From positions 207,437,934-207,501,933 of the forward strand of contig CP136063.1 in NCBI GenBank assembly GCA_032622095.1: DNA of 64,000 nucleotides, written 5' to 3'. The translations under genes and the position numbers were made by a program. This document shows, piece after piece, positions 10,977 to 22,689 of the stretch. The DNA comes from Siphonodentalium dalli (taxonomy: Eukaryota; Mollusca; Scaphopoda; Gadilida; Siphonodentaliidae). Below the pieces are notes generated by a model that had not been told where the DNA came from, did not search any database, and saw only the letters and a list, made by a program, of their open reading frames with translations. Every line of letters begins with the position of its first letter. The first letter of the stretch is position 1.

Positions 10977-12635
10977 ATAAACTACATATCTTATTTATCC
11001 AACGCACTAAACTTGCCTTATGTGAAGTAAATCTGTCATTTTCCTCGGGTTTACATTCGTTTCTTCGATGCCCTTACATTTATTAGGTCAAGCAAACTAA
11101 TTAGCATTCATGACTGCAAAAAAACGGAGTGCAGCTTAGTGAAATAGTTCGTTGGGTTTCTTTTTATATTTATTTTAAGCTGACCTTGTGCTAATGGTTT
11201 ATAGATAATTTAGAGCGAAACACATATTCGTTTACGAATTTTGTATCAATTGCGGTGAAATATGGACGATAAAAACGTCCCAAAATCACAATGACGTAAT
11301 TTAGGTCGATTGACGTCCCTAGTTATCTCCGCAATTTGCGTATGCACTGACGTCATGAAAGTAGTACTAACCTAATAAAGCTACATTGACGTAATAAATG
11401 TAACGTCTATTAGGCAGGCCTTATGTAGGAAATAGAGGTAGTGAGCGGTGGATAAACTAAAATATATGACGAGCGGTCACATTCGTGAGTCTGCTCTGGG
11501 TACATATATCACTGCTTCTAGAAAAGGACACATAATACACAGATCGCTATTAAATAACATTTAATCACATAGCTGTTTAATTACATATATATGAACGTAA
11601 TATAAACGGTATATATAAACTATGCGTTATTTTTGTTGATAAAATTGAAATATTCGTGTTTATATAAAGTCCATATTTAAAAGTCTAGCTGCTGGTATTC
11701 AATTTTGCACAAGATGTAAATTTCATTCGATTTTGTCCATTTCGGCGGCCAGTTTGGGACATACATTCTTCTGATATGGTTTACGACTAAGCATTGCTAG
11801 TGCATATATTAATTGAACACAAGTTTATAATGAATTGGTGAACATACCGCAGAATTTCAGCATTTTCCTATACCAACTGCCAAAGTGGACGCCATGTTGA
11901 ATTTGGAATTTTGGAAAGCCGATTTTAGCGGATTTTGTATATTATGTTCATCAAACCATTCCGCATATTTTGAGACCAAAAACGGCATCTTTGCCGATTT
12001 ATTCCGAGTCTAACCGCCTAGCAACAATACTATTGTGAAATGTACAGATAAGTTAAAAGACGTTTATTGGCTGATTATCTGAATAGTTCCCATTTGATAA
12101 CAGTGTTTTCAATTATTTGGCCTCAATTTCATAGTGTTCTCATATTCAGATGGGGTATACCAGAAAATCAGGTATCGAGGCTCTAAGTCACAGCTCAACA
12201 TTAGAAGAAGATATCCAGTATAGCTTGATGTTCGAAGAAGATGTAAGGACAATTAAATAAACCCTTTCTTTACTAAATGGATTATCGCAGTCAGTTATAA
12301 AAGTACATATAAAAATGGTTTATTATTAATCTCGGGGATGTTCATTAAATATACGAAGACGACGCACAGGCAAATGGGCATGGTGATTCCTATTTGTTTG
12401 CGGGAAATGTGCAGATACCAATCGAAATATCACTAGAGTATATATAGCAAATGTTCCGACCAGCTGGCCATTTGGTTCCAGCTGGTCATTTTCAACAATT
12501 TACAAATTTTGTCGAATATGGAATAAGTAACGGATTCACGTTGCTGAAGATAGGAGTTTAATTTTATGTTGGAACTTTTTGAGTCATTAGGCGATAATTG
12601 ATAATTGTGACTTACACTGCCATAAACATATTCAT
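10977..12635. other. Intergenic, CRE-like motif cluster
   Basis: No gene is recognised. Between about 11290 and 11395 there are four TGACG-core sites (TGACGTAA, TGACGTCC, TGACGTCA, TGACGTAA), which resemble CREB/ATF sites. An inverted copy of the ATGGCG motif lies at about 11885-11900 (GGACGCCATGTTGAA). Regulatory function is only a possibility. Confidence 0.4.
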
Positions 12636-13481
12636 ATGTGTAATAAAATGAAGTATGTGTTTAATATTCAGATGAAAGAACAAGAAAGACAGAGAGGGGA
12701 GAATCGAACGACAGAATTTGATAGGGAGGCACAAGAAACCTGGGCGGAAGAGGCTCCGATGGCAGACATTGAGATGGCTACACAAGAATGTCGGGTAGAG
12801 GGGGATCGGAGTGCAGAACTTGATATGATGGAACAAGAAAATCGGATAGAGGATGTTCGAAAGGCAACACTTGATTGCGAGGCAGAAGAAAATCGGATAG
12901 AAGAGGCTTCTATTGCAGAACATGAGGGGGTGGCACAAGACTGTCGTATAGAGGAAGATCGGAGTACAGAACTTGAGAGGCTGGAACAAGAAAGGCTGAT
13001 AGAGGAGGTTCGATGTGCTGAACTTTGTAAGGAGGCACGAGAAAACCAAAGCCATGAGAATAAAATGGCAGAAATTGAGGAGGAGGCACAAGAAAGGCAG
13101 GTAGAAGAAGTTCGAAATGCAGAACTGGAGCGGCTGGCACAAGAAAAGGGAAGGGAGGAGGATCGAATGGCAGAACTTGAGAGGGTGGCACAAGAAAGAC
13201 AGAGAGGATGGGATCGAATGGCAGAATTTGATAGGGTGGCACACGAAAGTTGGATGGAAGAGGCTCCGATGGCAGTCCTTGAGGTGGCAACACAAAAATT
13301 GCGGATAGAGGGGGATCGGAGTACAGAACTTGAGATGCTGGAACAAGAAAAGCGGATAGAGGATGTTCGAAAGGCAACACTTGATTGCGAGGCAGAAGAA
13401 AGGTGGATAGAAGAGACTTCTATTGCAGAACATGAGGGGGCGGAACAAGACTGTCGTATAGAGGAAGATTGGAGTAAATAA
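12636..13481 (+). pseudogene. Coiled-coil 17-residue-repeat protein, 5' block (premature stop)
   Basis: This open frame of 281 codons is charged and Glu/Arg-rich, and consists almost wholly of perfect 51-bp (17-residue) repeats starting at 12711. A consensus unit is AELERLAQERQREEDRM. Fifteen full units keep register exactly. Units 1-5 (12711-12965) reappear as units 11-15 (13221-13475), a higher-order duplication of 510 bp. Predicted structure is a long alpha-helical coiled coil. The frame ends at TAA in unit 16 where the repeat has GAA, and repeat-like sequence (CTTGATAGGCTACTAGAGGAG) continues beyond. So the stop is probably a mutation or sequencing error rather than the true terminus. Function unknown; likely one gene with the block at 14413-16306. 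Confidence 0.6.
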
Positions 13482-13539
13482 CTTGATAGGCTACTAGAGG
13501 AGGCCTTCATGATGTCGATCGGCCTTCTCTCGCCAGTCG

Positions 13540-13566
13540 ATCGACGAGTCCGCAGGACGAGTCGAT
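13540..13566 (+). other. Compact hairpin with tandem GA/GA internal loop
   Basis: ATCGAC-GA-GTCC-GCA-GGAC-GA-GTCGAT folds as a 6-bp stem, a symmetrical GA/GA internal loop, a 4-bp stem and a 3-nt loop. The half CGACGAGTCC..GGACGA resembles stem II of hammerhead ribozymes, but the canonical CUGANGA and GAAA cores are not intact. Whether it is transcribed is unknown. Confidence 0.4.
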
Positions 13567-14412
13567 AGACAGCCCAGAGCAGGCAGCGAGACTTGAATAC
13601 GGATCTAGGAAACACACAGGGTGATGATAACCAATTTATCGTACAATTCGTCCCATAAAAATGCAATAAAACTCAATTTAAAACAGGAACTATTTTATTA
13701 CGCACAACAAACAACGTACAAAATTCTAAGTCAAATTCTGAGAAATTCACGTCACTATTCAATTTCGCTTTGGCTGGAATCCGATTCAATGGTGAGGCGA
13801 CGATATTTTCGTTTCGAATGGTCGACATAATTGTCACTTTTAACAGAATAATTGTGCTATTTTATGGTGCAATCTCCTTTAATATTGATAGTGTTGGCGA
13901 GAGGCATTGTCGGAGATGACTGTCCATTCAGAGTTTTGGTGAATTTTGAACTTTCCGACACTTCAACAGTCAACTTCTGACTCGCACTAAAATCACCCAT
14001 TAAAATTAATTTAGGGGAAATGCAATAAATCGCGGACTTTTCGTAAGTATTCTGTTTTATATCCTTAACAAAATATAAAATTAATTTGATTTTCCCTTCT
14101 GTATTTTATCGAATAAAAGATGCGGTCAGTAGCTTTTGATCAAGACCGTACTGAATTACGGGGAATTCCCTACTTCGCTGAAATAGAATTTGTCAAATTA
14201 GTCCGTATTCGTGCGCGCTGTAAACAATGTGTAAGGTTCGTAACTTTTCGGATTCCAACACATTTTTGGATGACATATTTTTAGTTTTTTCGGTCATGTC
14301 TCCACATTTTGTCCACTTTATTGAAATAATTATTGATTATGTTACGTTCATAGCACACGATTATATTAGGCATTTTCGCGTGTATTTGAGGAAATATAGC
14401 TAAATTGTAAGA
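13567..14412. other. Spacer between the two coiled-coil blocks
   Basis: Contains no 51-bp repeat and no recognisable domain. It could be an intron or an insertion separating the two repeat blocks. A GT...AG intron cannot be placed with confidence. Confidence 0.35.
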
Positions 14413-16306
14413 TACAAGGGCAGAACTTGAGAAGGAAGCACAAGAAAGGCAGCAAGAAGTTCGAAATTCAGAACTGGAGCGACTGGCACAAGAAAAGGGA
14501 AGGGAGGAGGATCGAATGGCAGAACTTGAGAGGATGGCACAAGAAAGACAGAGAGGTGAGAATCGAATGGCAGAATTTGATAGGGAGGCACACGAAAGGC
14601 AGCGAGAGGATTATCGAAGGGCAGAACGTGAGAGACTGGCACAAGAAATGAGGATAGTGGAGGCTCGATGGCAGCGGTTGAGAGGCAGGCCCAGAAAAGG
14701 CAACACAAAAAGTTTATGCCGGCAAAGAGACGAGGTTCGACAAGCAGAACTCGAGAGAAGGGCAGAACTCGAGAAGAAGGCACACAAATGGCAGAAAGAG
14801 GAAGACCGGAACGCAGAACTTGAGAGGCTGGCACAAAAAAAGGCGGACAGAGGAGGGTCGCAGGGCAGAAGGAGAAGGAGGCACCAGAGAGGCAGAAAAA
14901 GGCACAAGAGAGGCAGAAAGGGGACGATAGGAATTCAAAACTTGTCAAGCTGGCACAAGAAAGGCGGACAGAGGAGGCTCGAATGGCAGCGGTTGAGAGA
15001 CATACTCACAAAAGCGACAAAAACAGATTATGCGGGCAGAAAGTAAGAGGCTGCTACAAGAAAGGCAGCGAGAGGATCGGAATGCAGAACTTGAACGGCA
15101 GGCAACAGAAAGCAGAAAGTGGAAGATCGGAATGCAGGACTTGATATGCTGGCACACAAAAGGCAGAAAGAGGAATATCGGAATGCAAAACTCGAGAGGT
15201 TGGCAATAAAAAGGCAGAAAGAGGAATATCGGAATGCAGAATTTGAGAGGTTGGAAAGAAAAAGGCAAAAAGAGAAAGATCGGAATGCAGAACTTGATAG
15301 GCTGGTGCAAAAACAGCGGACAACGGAAGCTCGGGTGGCGATTGAGAAGGCACAAAAAAGGCGACAAAGGCGGATTATGTGGGCAGTATGTAAAAGTCTG
15401 CTGACAGAAGGGTGGGTAGAGAAGGACTGTAGGACGGAGGCTGTGAGGCAGGCACACGAAAGGCGGATAGAAATTGAAGCCCTGCTTCGAAAAGAAGAAT
15501 TAGCCTTATTAGAAATCTCATCTTACTTTGGAAAACTGCCCCCTTATGAAAGTATACATGTACTGAAACATCGGATTCAAAGGCAGAAAATCGACCGAAG
15601 ATTTGCTGAAGACACTGAGGAACCCATTGGACGATTACAGATGGCGGTGGACATCAATCGGAAATCTCACAAGATGAGAGGCAATTATAGGCAATGTGCT
15701 GCTGTTGTAGAATCAAAGGGAGATAACATGTCGTCTGTTACAGTAGATTCAATTGATAATATACACGAAGGCACTGCAATCTTGGCTGCTGAGTCTCTGT
15801 GTGAGGTTAGCACACCAGCAGACTTACATAGTACAAACACTCTGGCAGCTGGTAGTCATGACCATAACACCAACACGAGAAATTGCAGTGAGAAAGAACA
15901 TTTCGAATCACGAAGTACTATCTTAGAATTGGCTAAATTTCATACCATTTATCACCAAAATATTCATGTGACGTCTATCCAGACTACATTAGCTGGTAGT
16001 TTAAGTGGTCAAGATCACACGAAAGTCGGTCAAATGGAGAGCGATCATAATACTACTGATACACTATTATTCGTCAAAATACCAGAAATATTTCCAGACT
16101 TCAACTTCTATCAATATTTTCGATATTGGCTGCCCGAAGAGTTGCAGTTCAAAATTCGAGATGTCAAACATTGCAGTGGGTGTACTTTTATGAAGTTGGT
16201 CTTCAGCAGTAAAATTAGCTGTAATCAGGCTAAAACAGAACTAGAAAAACATATGGTGTCATGTACGTCAAAGATCGAGCTATCACTTTCGCCACTTCGA
16301 AGATGA
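14413..16306 (+). pseudogene. Coiled-coil repeat protein, 3' block with unique C-terminus
   Basis: The same 17-residue repeat resumes at about 14418 and runs to about 15480. The reading frame shifts at least three times (about 14840, 15000-15050 and 15100), splitting the repeat over all three frames. From 15119 a 395-codon frame is open: about five further repeats, a basic linker, then a non-repetitive part (from about residue 115) ending at 16306. The last ~75 residues (from LLFVKIPEIFPDFNFYQYF) alternate hydrophobic and polar positions like a small folded domain I cannot name. Frameshifts in a simple repeat could also be long-read sequencing errors. No function is assigned. Confidence 0.55.
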
Positions 16307-16427
16307 AATACAAGTTGCCACTCAGTCATACCGTGAAATATCTTCAGGCTAAACGATTTCTGAATCCAAAGAAACACTTGGAGATGACATTATAAAATGG
16401 GAAGCAAGTCATAAATAGGAGGAGCTA

Positions 16428-18731
16428 CACGGTTAGAAAAAAAGACCGTCGCTTTAACGGTCTGAGACCGCGCAACATCGCTGCCAACCTTTAACCGTTA
16501 AACATACGGTCAGGCCGTAACATGTTCCACGGTATAAAACCGTTTAAGTAACTGGCAGACCGTAACCAGTAACTGTCAGACCGTTGTATTGTTTACGGTT
16601 CAACACCGTTTAATTAATATCAAGAACGTAACTAATAAAGGTCAGACCAATGTTATTTTTCATGGGTCAACGCCAATTTTGTCATCTTAATTTGCTGATT
16701 TACCATAGGTCCCCATGGTAACAATATGATTTCCCTGTAGGTATTACGATTCATATGTTTTTGAATGGTCGAAACTAATATTATTCATAACTGAAAAATA
16801 CATCTTAGTTCTTATGTTACGATCATAGTTTTGATGAAATGTAAATCCACAATGCATAAAGTGATAGACAATACATATGAAACTTTGCAGTTTGCAGAGG
16901 ATCAAGCTTGAATCTGGAACAAGGCTAAAATATGTTCGCCTTTCACTAACTACTGTATGAATATGGCTGTAAATAAAAAACGATACTAGTAATAGCTGAT
17001 AAGCCAACCCAATGAAACACATCGGTATTATGAGTAATACTAATTTCAACCATTCTAAAACATAAATCGGCATGCCCTTTTAAGCCATAAAAAGAACAAA
17101 GCTTTACAGTTAAATCTCAAATTTATGTACATGTAAAAGTAAAATATCTTAATGGCATACTTTTTGGTAACATGTAAGGCGTGAGATTGTCCAGTCACTT
17201 GTAAACACAGTTTTTGTTTTAACAGGTGAATCCGTACATCGTGACAATACAGTACCAGTCAGGGAGAAGTGGTATTTTTAGGCGCACCTTTATTGCGATA
17301 TTGAGCGTGCTTAATTTAGAAAAATGCGTGATTATAGCACAATACCAAATATATGTCGCGCTTATTTTTGCAATATTGAACTAAGCGCGCTAAATCATAC
17401 AGACCCGATAGTGTTATATTTATATTAGATAAATACTGTGCATATTGTGTACACATACATGTAGTGTACATATAGCATTTGCGATTGGAACATTCGAGGC
17501 AACAGTAGATCCCATAATAACTGTGCGCAATGACTTGGCGGCAATGTTCTCCTGTAGTCGCACATTTTCCATGAAATTTTAAAGCATGATGCATCAAACT
17601 GTATACTGGTATCACGACACTTAGTATCAATATCAGTGAGTCAGCCAAAGTTAGTTTGATACGAACATCCAACCAATAGTGTACTCCCGGTAAATTATCG
17701 TAATAACATGACGATAACATGGCGAATGATTACAATGTCTCATATCCACACGTTTCAATGAAAATTGATGAATTTGTCCGTGTAATTGTAAAGTTGAAAT
17801 TGTATATGTGACCATCTCTCACTGCGCGGAGTCAGTTCATTGTTTACGGTGTTGTTGTTGACATTGAAGCTCGTGTGCATTACACCGGTGCGTACAGTAC
17901 ATGTACATGTATATCTCTCTTTTAAATGTACATGCATGTGCTTTGAAACAATCAGATTCAGAACACTGTCAACTGGATTGTCAATATTCTAATAGTAATA
18001 GCTGCTCGTTGAGTCGTTGTTGTGATTATTGTCACTAATGGTTGACATCGAAGCTATTGTTAATTGTACCTGTATCCTCTTGTGTTAGTAAATGTGCCAG
18101 TGTTTTGATAGTCACAACACTGTCAATTTCAACACCAGCACCGCGTCGAATGAAGTCAGACCCGGATCATACCATGATTGACATGAATCTCTACTCTCGA
18201 ATTTAGTGGAAAATGTCAACGATTAAGCCGGTTTTCGCAGAATTGAAACTTGTCCGGTTATCAAAGGAACCGAAATAAGACCGTCTTAATAACTGTCCAC
18301 AATGGAAAAGGTAACAGTTTCCCAAAAAAAATAGTTTGCGATCAACGATAATTCATATTAAATTGCGAAGAAATGAGCTGAGTGCTAAAGCGAGAACTTA
18401 ACCCGGAATGAGAATAACGTACCGTACTCATGATAATTCGTACGGACCCGCTTACACAGAATAAATGCCGGATTAATAATACACATTCAATATCAGCAGA
18501 GTAAGATTCAGTCATACTGTATGGAGTCATTGCCGTATATAATATGGTCGCCGATAAATATACTATTGAATTTTGACGGCATTATCACTTTGAATCACGA
18601 AAATATTTAATTTAGACAATTTTCATGGGCACATAAAATAACGGCAAAAAACCGTCAAACTGATGAAACGGTATGGGACCGTCGATTATGACGGCCGGAA
18701 ACCGTCGAACCGACATGATTTTCTAACAGTG
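16428..18731. mobile_element. Candidate element with CAC(G/T)GTTAGAAAA ends
   Basis: The left end reads TA-CACGGTTAGAAAA and the right end TTTTCTAACAGTG-TA. Both sub-ends are rich in ACCGT/ACGGT repeats: 16440-16640 holds about ten, and 18645-18710 about seven. Terminal CACTG-type bases flanked by TA recall EnSpm/Chapaev-type DNA transposons. No transposase is recognised inside, and two hydrophobic minus-strand frames (16744-17073, 17316-17720) match nothing I know. The right end is present twice because of the tandem duplication at 18441-19156. Confidence 0.35.
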
Positions 18732-19156
18732 TATAATTGCAAAAGAAAGAATTTGAAATATATGTCGAAAGCATCATACGGAAACTAGCCCCTCCTCGTA
18801 CGGACCCGCTTACACAGAATGAATGCCGGATTAATAATACACATTCAATATCAGCAGAGTAAGATTCAGTCATACTGCATGGAGTCATTGCCGTATATAA
18901 TATGGTCGCCGATAAATATACTATTGAATTTTGACGGCATTATGACTTTGAATCACGAAAATATTTAATTTAGACAATTTTCATGGGCACATAAAATAAC
19001 GGAAAAAAAACGTCAAACTGATGAAACGGTGTGGGACCGTCGATTATGACGGCCGGAAACCGTCGAACCGACATGATTTTCTAACAGTGTAGAATTGCAA
19101 AAGAAAGAATTTGAAATATATGTCGAAAGCATCATACGGAAACTAGCCCCTCCTCG
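18441..19156. repeat. Tandem duplication, 2 x 358 bp
   Basis: Copy 1 (18441-18798) and copy 2 (18799-19156) both run from TACGGACCCGCTTACACAGA to CTAGCCCCTCCTCG with only scattered substitutions, so the duplication is recent. Each copy includes the ACCGT-rich end and the TTTTCTAACAGTGTA terminus. The period is not a multiple of three, so matching open frames on the minus strand are not evidence of coding. Confidence 0.9.
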
Positions 19157-19264
19157 CTTCAAATGAAAAACGATTTGGATGTATAAATCAAGGTATATAT
19201 AATGGTGCACTTAAACATTATAACCATCGTCACAAGATCGTGAATGGGATACAAATAACCAAGT

Positions 19265-20530
19265 ATGCGTGCTAATAGTGTAGACTGGACCAGGAAAAAG
19301 CACGCAGTTAATTCATTATCTACACAAATTCTGGAATCGTCGTCTGTACGTTACCGAAGCAAATTGCAGCCCCATACACTCGCGGGTATCATCTTAGATG
19401 GGCACAGAGATAGGCAAATCGAGTACGAAGTTGCCGATAATTTCCTTTTGGACGATTGCCTAAAAGATAAGAACCTATCTGCTTATTCGCGTTTCATACT
19501 AGACGAAACTCACGAGCGGGCAATCTACACGACCTACTGTTCGGAGTGATCAAACAGTAAGTTACTGACGTCGCGTCCAGAACTTCGTCTTGTCATATCA
19601 TCAGCCACTATAAATCCAAAACTCTTTTGCAAATATTTCGATAACAAGTGCGAAGTTTTACATGTTCCAGGAAGGACATTTCCAGTCGACGTCATTTGGA
19701 GTATTGACGATTATGACCAGTGCAGTATTGACAATTACGAAGCTGAAGCAGTTCGTAAGACTATCGAAATTCACTTGAATGTGCCACCGGGAGATATCCT
19801 GATTTTCCTGACAACGCCACTTGATAATGAAAGGTGCTACAGAGTGGAAGATCCGAGGCAGACGTCGAAGAGGATATTGAGTACAATGTTTGGCGTCGTG
19901 CGAAAGAGGAAGGTACCATGTACAGACTTGAAATATGCGGTCACGCATATTGCAAGAGCTGTTTGCAACGGCGGTTTGAAACACACGTGAAGTCTGCAGA
20001 TTTCCCAATGAAATGCTGCGCTGAAAATTGCACAGAACAATGGGCTTCGCATGACTTAAGAAACTTGCTTTCTAGTGGCGTTACTACGGAAACTGTTTAA
20101 AGTAGTGGATAATTTTGTGATAGTCAACAACAAGGATTCTCGGTTCTGTCCGACACCAGATTACCCATTGGTTTACCGTGTTACTGAACATAGCCTAAGA
20201 TTTTACCCTGATGTTTGCGGAAGAGTGACAGATCGAGGCTGCCATGTTCAGCACCATCCTTACCTGGGATATCGTGCGAAGTATAACCATCGTGCTAACG
20301 TAGCCAATGAGAGCATTCAGACATGACTTCTAACTGATGAGGACACTTGAATGAACGTGTCCGAATGGCGAGAACTTAATTACTTCGAGAAGACAGGTAG
20401 ATGTCAGCTAAATGATTGCAGCGGTTGTAAACTGCTAATTTGTTGGGATTACATGGAGTTCTTCAGATGATGATGGCTGCTACAACTTCTTGAGGGAAAA
20501 CATAGTGTTTAGTACTAAAATATAGCTTTT
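19265..20530 (+). pseudogene. DEAH helicase-RBR (DEAH12-like) pseudogene
   Basis: The first frame (19265-19549) carries motif II as DETHER within FILDETHERAIYT, from the RecA1 domain. After a frameshift at about 19535-19560, the next segment (about 19560-19840) has motif III as VISSATINP and continues to ILIFLT of the RecA2 domain. The sequence then jumps directly to a RING/IBR region: ICGHAYCKSCLQRRFETHV (19930-19990) and, after another frame change near 20095, FCPTPDYPLVYR plus the IBR Cys/His pattern. Helicase C-terminal exons are missing between the two parts. DEAH-box helicases fused to RBR ubiquitin-ligase modules are annotated as DEAH12-like in many invertebrates. The lack of introns where domains abut suggests a processed or deleted copy. 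It is not functional as read. Confidence 0.8.
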
Positions 20531-20635
20531 AGTTATATTCAGTAAAATTGATGGCTGCCACATATACTTAGCGAAAGAACATGGTGTTTTCAGTTAACCC
20601 TATAATGACGGGAGCTTCCTGATTTTTTACGAAAA

Positions 20636-21116
20636 CCCTATGCCAATACATTCTCTTATATATGCGAGTCGACCATATGTCGCCTCGCATATATAAGAGA
20701 ATGCATTGACCTAACAAAGTTTATATAATTTTTTTATAATTGTTAAAATTTGTAAGAAAAATGAAAACAATAATACAAAAATATTAAAGAATGTAGGAAA
20801 TAATGATAACATATGATAAAGAATGTAAGAACAAATTATAAAAAAATAAAAAAATCGTTAAAGAATGTAAGGAAAAATGATAAAATTGTTAGAGAATATA
20901 AGAAAAAATGTAAAATTTGTTTAAAAATGTAAGAAAGAAATGATAAAAATTGTTATAGAATGTAAGAAAAAATGATAAAAATGATAAAAATTGTTAAAGA
21001 ATGCACGAAAAATTTATTAAAAAATGATAATTTTTGTTTAGGCCAATGCATTTTCTTATATATGCGAGGTGACCTATGGTCGACTCGCATATATAAGAGA
21101 ATGATTTGGCATATGG
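20636..21116. mobile_element. Hairpin-terminated MITE, copy A
   Basis: Left hairpin (about 20642-20709): TGCCAATACATTCTC...GAGAATGCATTG around a GAGTCGACC...GTCGCCTC core. Right hairpin (about 21044-21111): the reverse complement of the left, with GAGGTGACC...GTCGACTC. The interior is about ten irregular ~30-bp repeats of GTTAAAGAATGTAAGAAAAA. No coding capacity. Confidence 0.85.
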
Positions 21117-21239
21117 TATTTAATGTTGCGCCAGCGCAGCTCTCATCGTGAAAGGGTGAAACCATAGACTACGATGAGTAACACTATTATATAAAGTGTA
21201 GAGATTGTGCAGTACATATTGTCCAGAAGCAAATAATCA

Positions 21240-21800
21240 CCCTGAAAAAAAACCTCTGGTAAATATCCGATAAACCATGGTTTACCAGACAGTGCTCTAC
21301 TCTGGTCAAATGTGGTAAAGTCAGGTTAACACTGGTACGCTCTGCTAAAAGACATGTAAACCCCATGTAAAAAGGGCACACCCTTGTAAATTCCATGTAA
21401 AGCATTGTTAAACTCAGGTTTACAGTAATATATTCTGGTAAAACACATGTAAACAGTGCACACCCTTGTACATTCCAAATAAAGGCACCGTACAGTCAGG
21501 TTAACAATACTATATTCTGGTGAAGGCCATGTACACCCACGTAATAAGCATACACTTCTAAATTACAAGTAAAGGCAGGTTAACATGATATTTCCTCGTA
21601 AACGTCATGTGCACCAATATGAAAAACTTACACTTGTGAATTATAAGTAAATCATGGTAACGTCATGTTAACACTGATATACTCTGGTAAATGTCATGTG
21701 CACCCATGTAAAAAGACATACCCGTGTAAATTCCAAATATAGCCATGGGGTACCACACTCGTCAAATGCTTGTGAAACATGACATACATGGAGAAAACAC
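21240..21800. repeat. Tandem ~86-bp repeats
   Basis: Units start near 21321, 21412, 21497, 21578 and 21664, each with CAGGTTAACA, TATATTCTGGTAAA, CATGTGCACC and TACACTTGTAAATT. Periods are 81-91 bp. TTTACCAGAG/CTCTGGTAAA-type motifs recur at 26740-26870 and 28000-28230, so the family is dispersed. Confidence 0.75.
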
Positions 21801-21982
21801 ATGTAAATCAGAACATGCTGTAGTAAATCACTGAAAAAACGCTCGTTAACTGTTTTTATTATTTTTTTTCATTTCTGAATATATCTGTTATTTAGTGAGA
21901 AAAAAACGCTCCATAAAAGACGATATACTTCAAAAGTCGTCAGTTACTTCAAAAGGTTGGCGCTACAACCTTGATGTTTTTT

Positions 21983-22020
21983 CACCCACTGAACAACGCG
22001 CGAAGCGCGTTCAGTGGGTG
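21983..22020. other. Strong GC-rich hairpin
   Basis: CACCCACTGAA ... CGCGC-GAA-GCGCG ... TTCAGTGGGTG forms a near-perfect 16-bp stem with a 3-nt loop, interrupted by one small bulge. It stands out from the AT-rich surroundings. In a eukaryote this is not a terminator; it may be the remnant of a small foldback element. Confidence 0.6.
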
Positions 22021-22689
22021 TACTATAATCGTAGGACTTATGCGTTTCTGCTGAATTGAACTAGTGCCTATGCGTTTCTGCTGGGCTGCACTGACGTTTG
22101 ATCGCAAAATAAAATTATAACCATTGTCAAAGCACACGTTTGGATAACACCGCCATAAACAGTGACATATTATGATGTTGAGCTCGTATCGTCAATAAAA
22201 TTAGAGTTATGACTTATAAAACTAAGAATTACTGCTAAAGTATTCCTACCAATTAGGTCACTAGATTCGTGTTGAGCTGGAACTTGAGAAATTTTAATTT
22301 CAACCAATTGAAATGCCGTTGAAAACTGAAGGGTTAAGCGATTATCGCAATAGGATATTGGAACACGTGTGCGTAACGTAACTATCACAAGTATAACGTA
22401 CTCTGATAAGTTATCGCCAAATTCGTGCTTCAAACAGTTTAAACATGTCATCTTCGGCTTCTTTTTTTTTATTTTTATGAAAATGAATAATAAATGGTGT
22501 GATAAATATGTATAATATGTATATAACGACAAATAGAGTAAAATTAGACATTTCCCCTTGAAACTTAGGATTGGAAAGCCAGGTAAAAAAAATTGGTGAA
22601 ATATGAGTACGAACGTCAAAGTGTTCCCTGTGTATCGTGATAATTGCCAACCATGCGAAGCGAAGCCTCCATTGGCGATTATTTTACGC

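Noticed and set aside
12612-13666. Long minus-strand Ser/Cys/Phe-rich open frames (up to 332 codons)
   Set aside because: They are antisense shadows of the 51-bp coiled-coil repeat; a repeat with period divisible by three keeps all frames open. Composition is implausible for a real protein.
14400-15457. Minus-strand Pro/Leu/Cys-rich frames
   Set aside because: The same shadow effect over the second repeat block.
16744-17720. Two hydrophobic minus-strand frames of 109 and 134 codons, possibly membrane proteins
   Set aside because: No recognisable domain, no conservation visible, and AT-rich DNA readily produces hydrophobic frames.
18342-19210. Three similar minus-strand frames as a small paralogous gene family
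   Set aside because: They are products of the 358-bp tandem duplication; the period is not a multiple of three and the sequence is transposon-end repeat.
21983-22020. GC-rich hairpin as a bacterial-type terminator
   Set aside because: The context is eukaryotic, without an adjacent bacterial-type gene or a U-tract.
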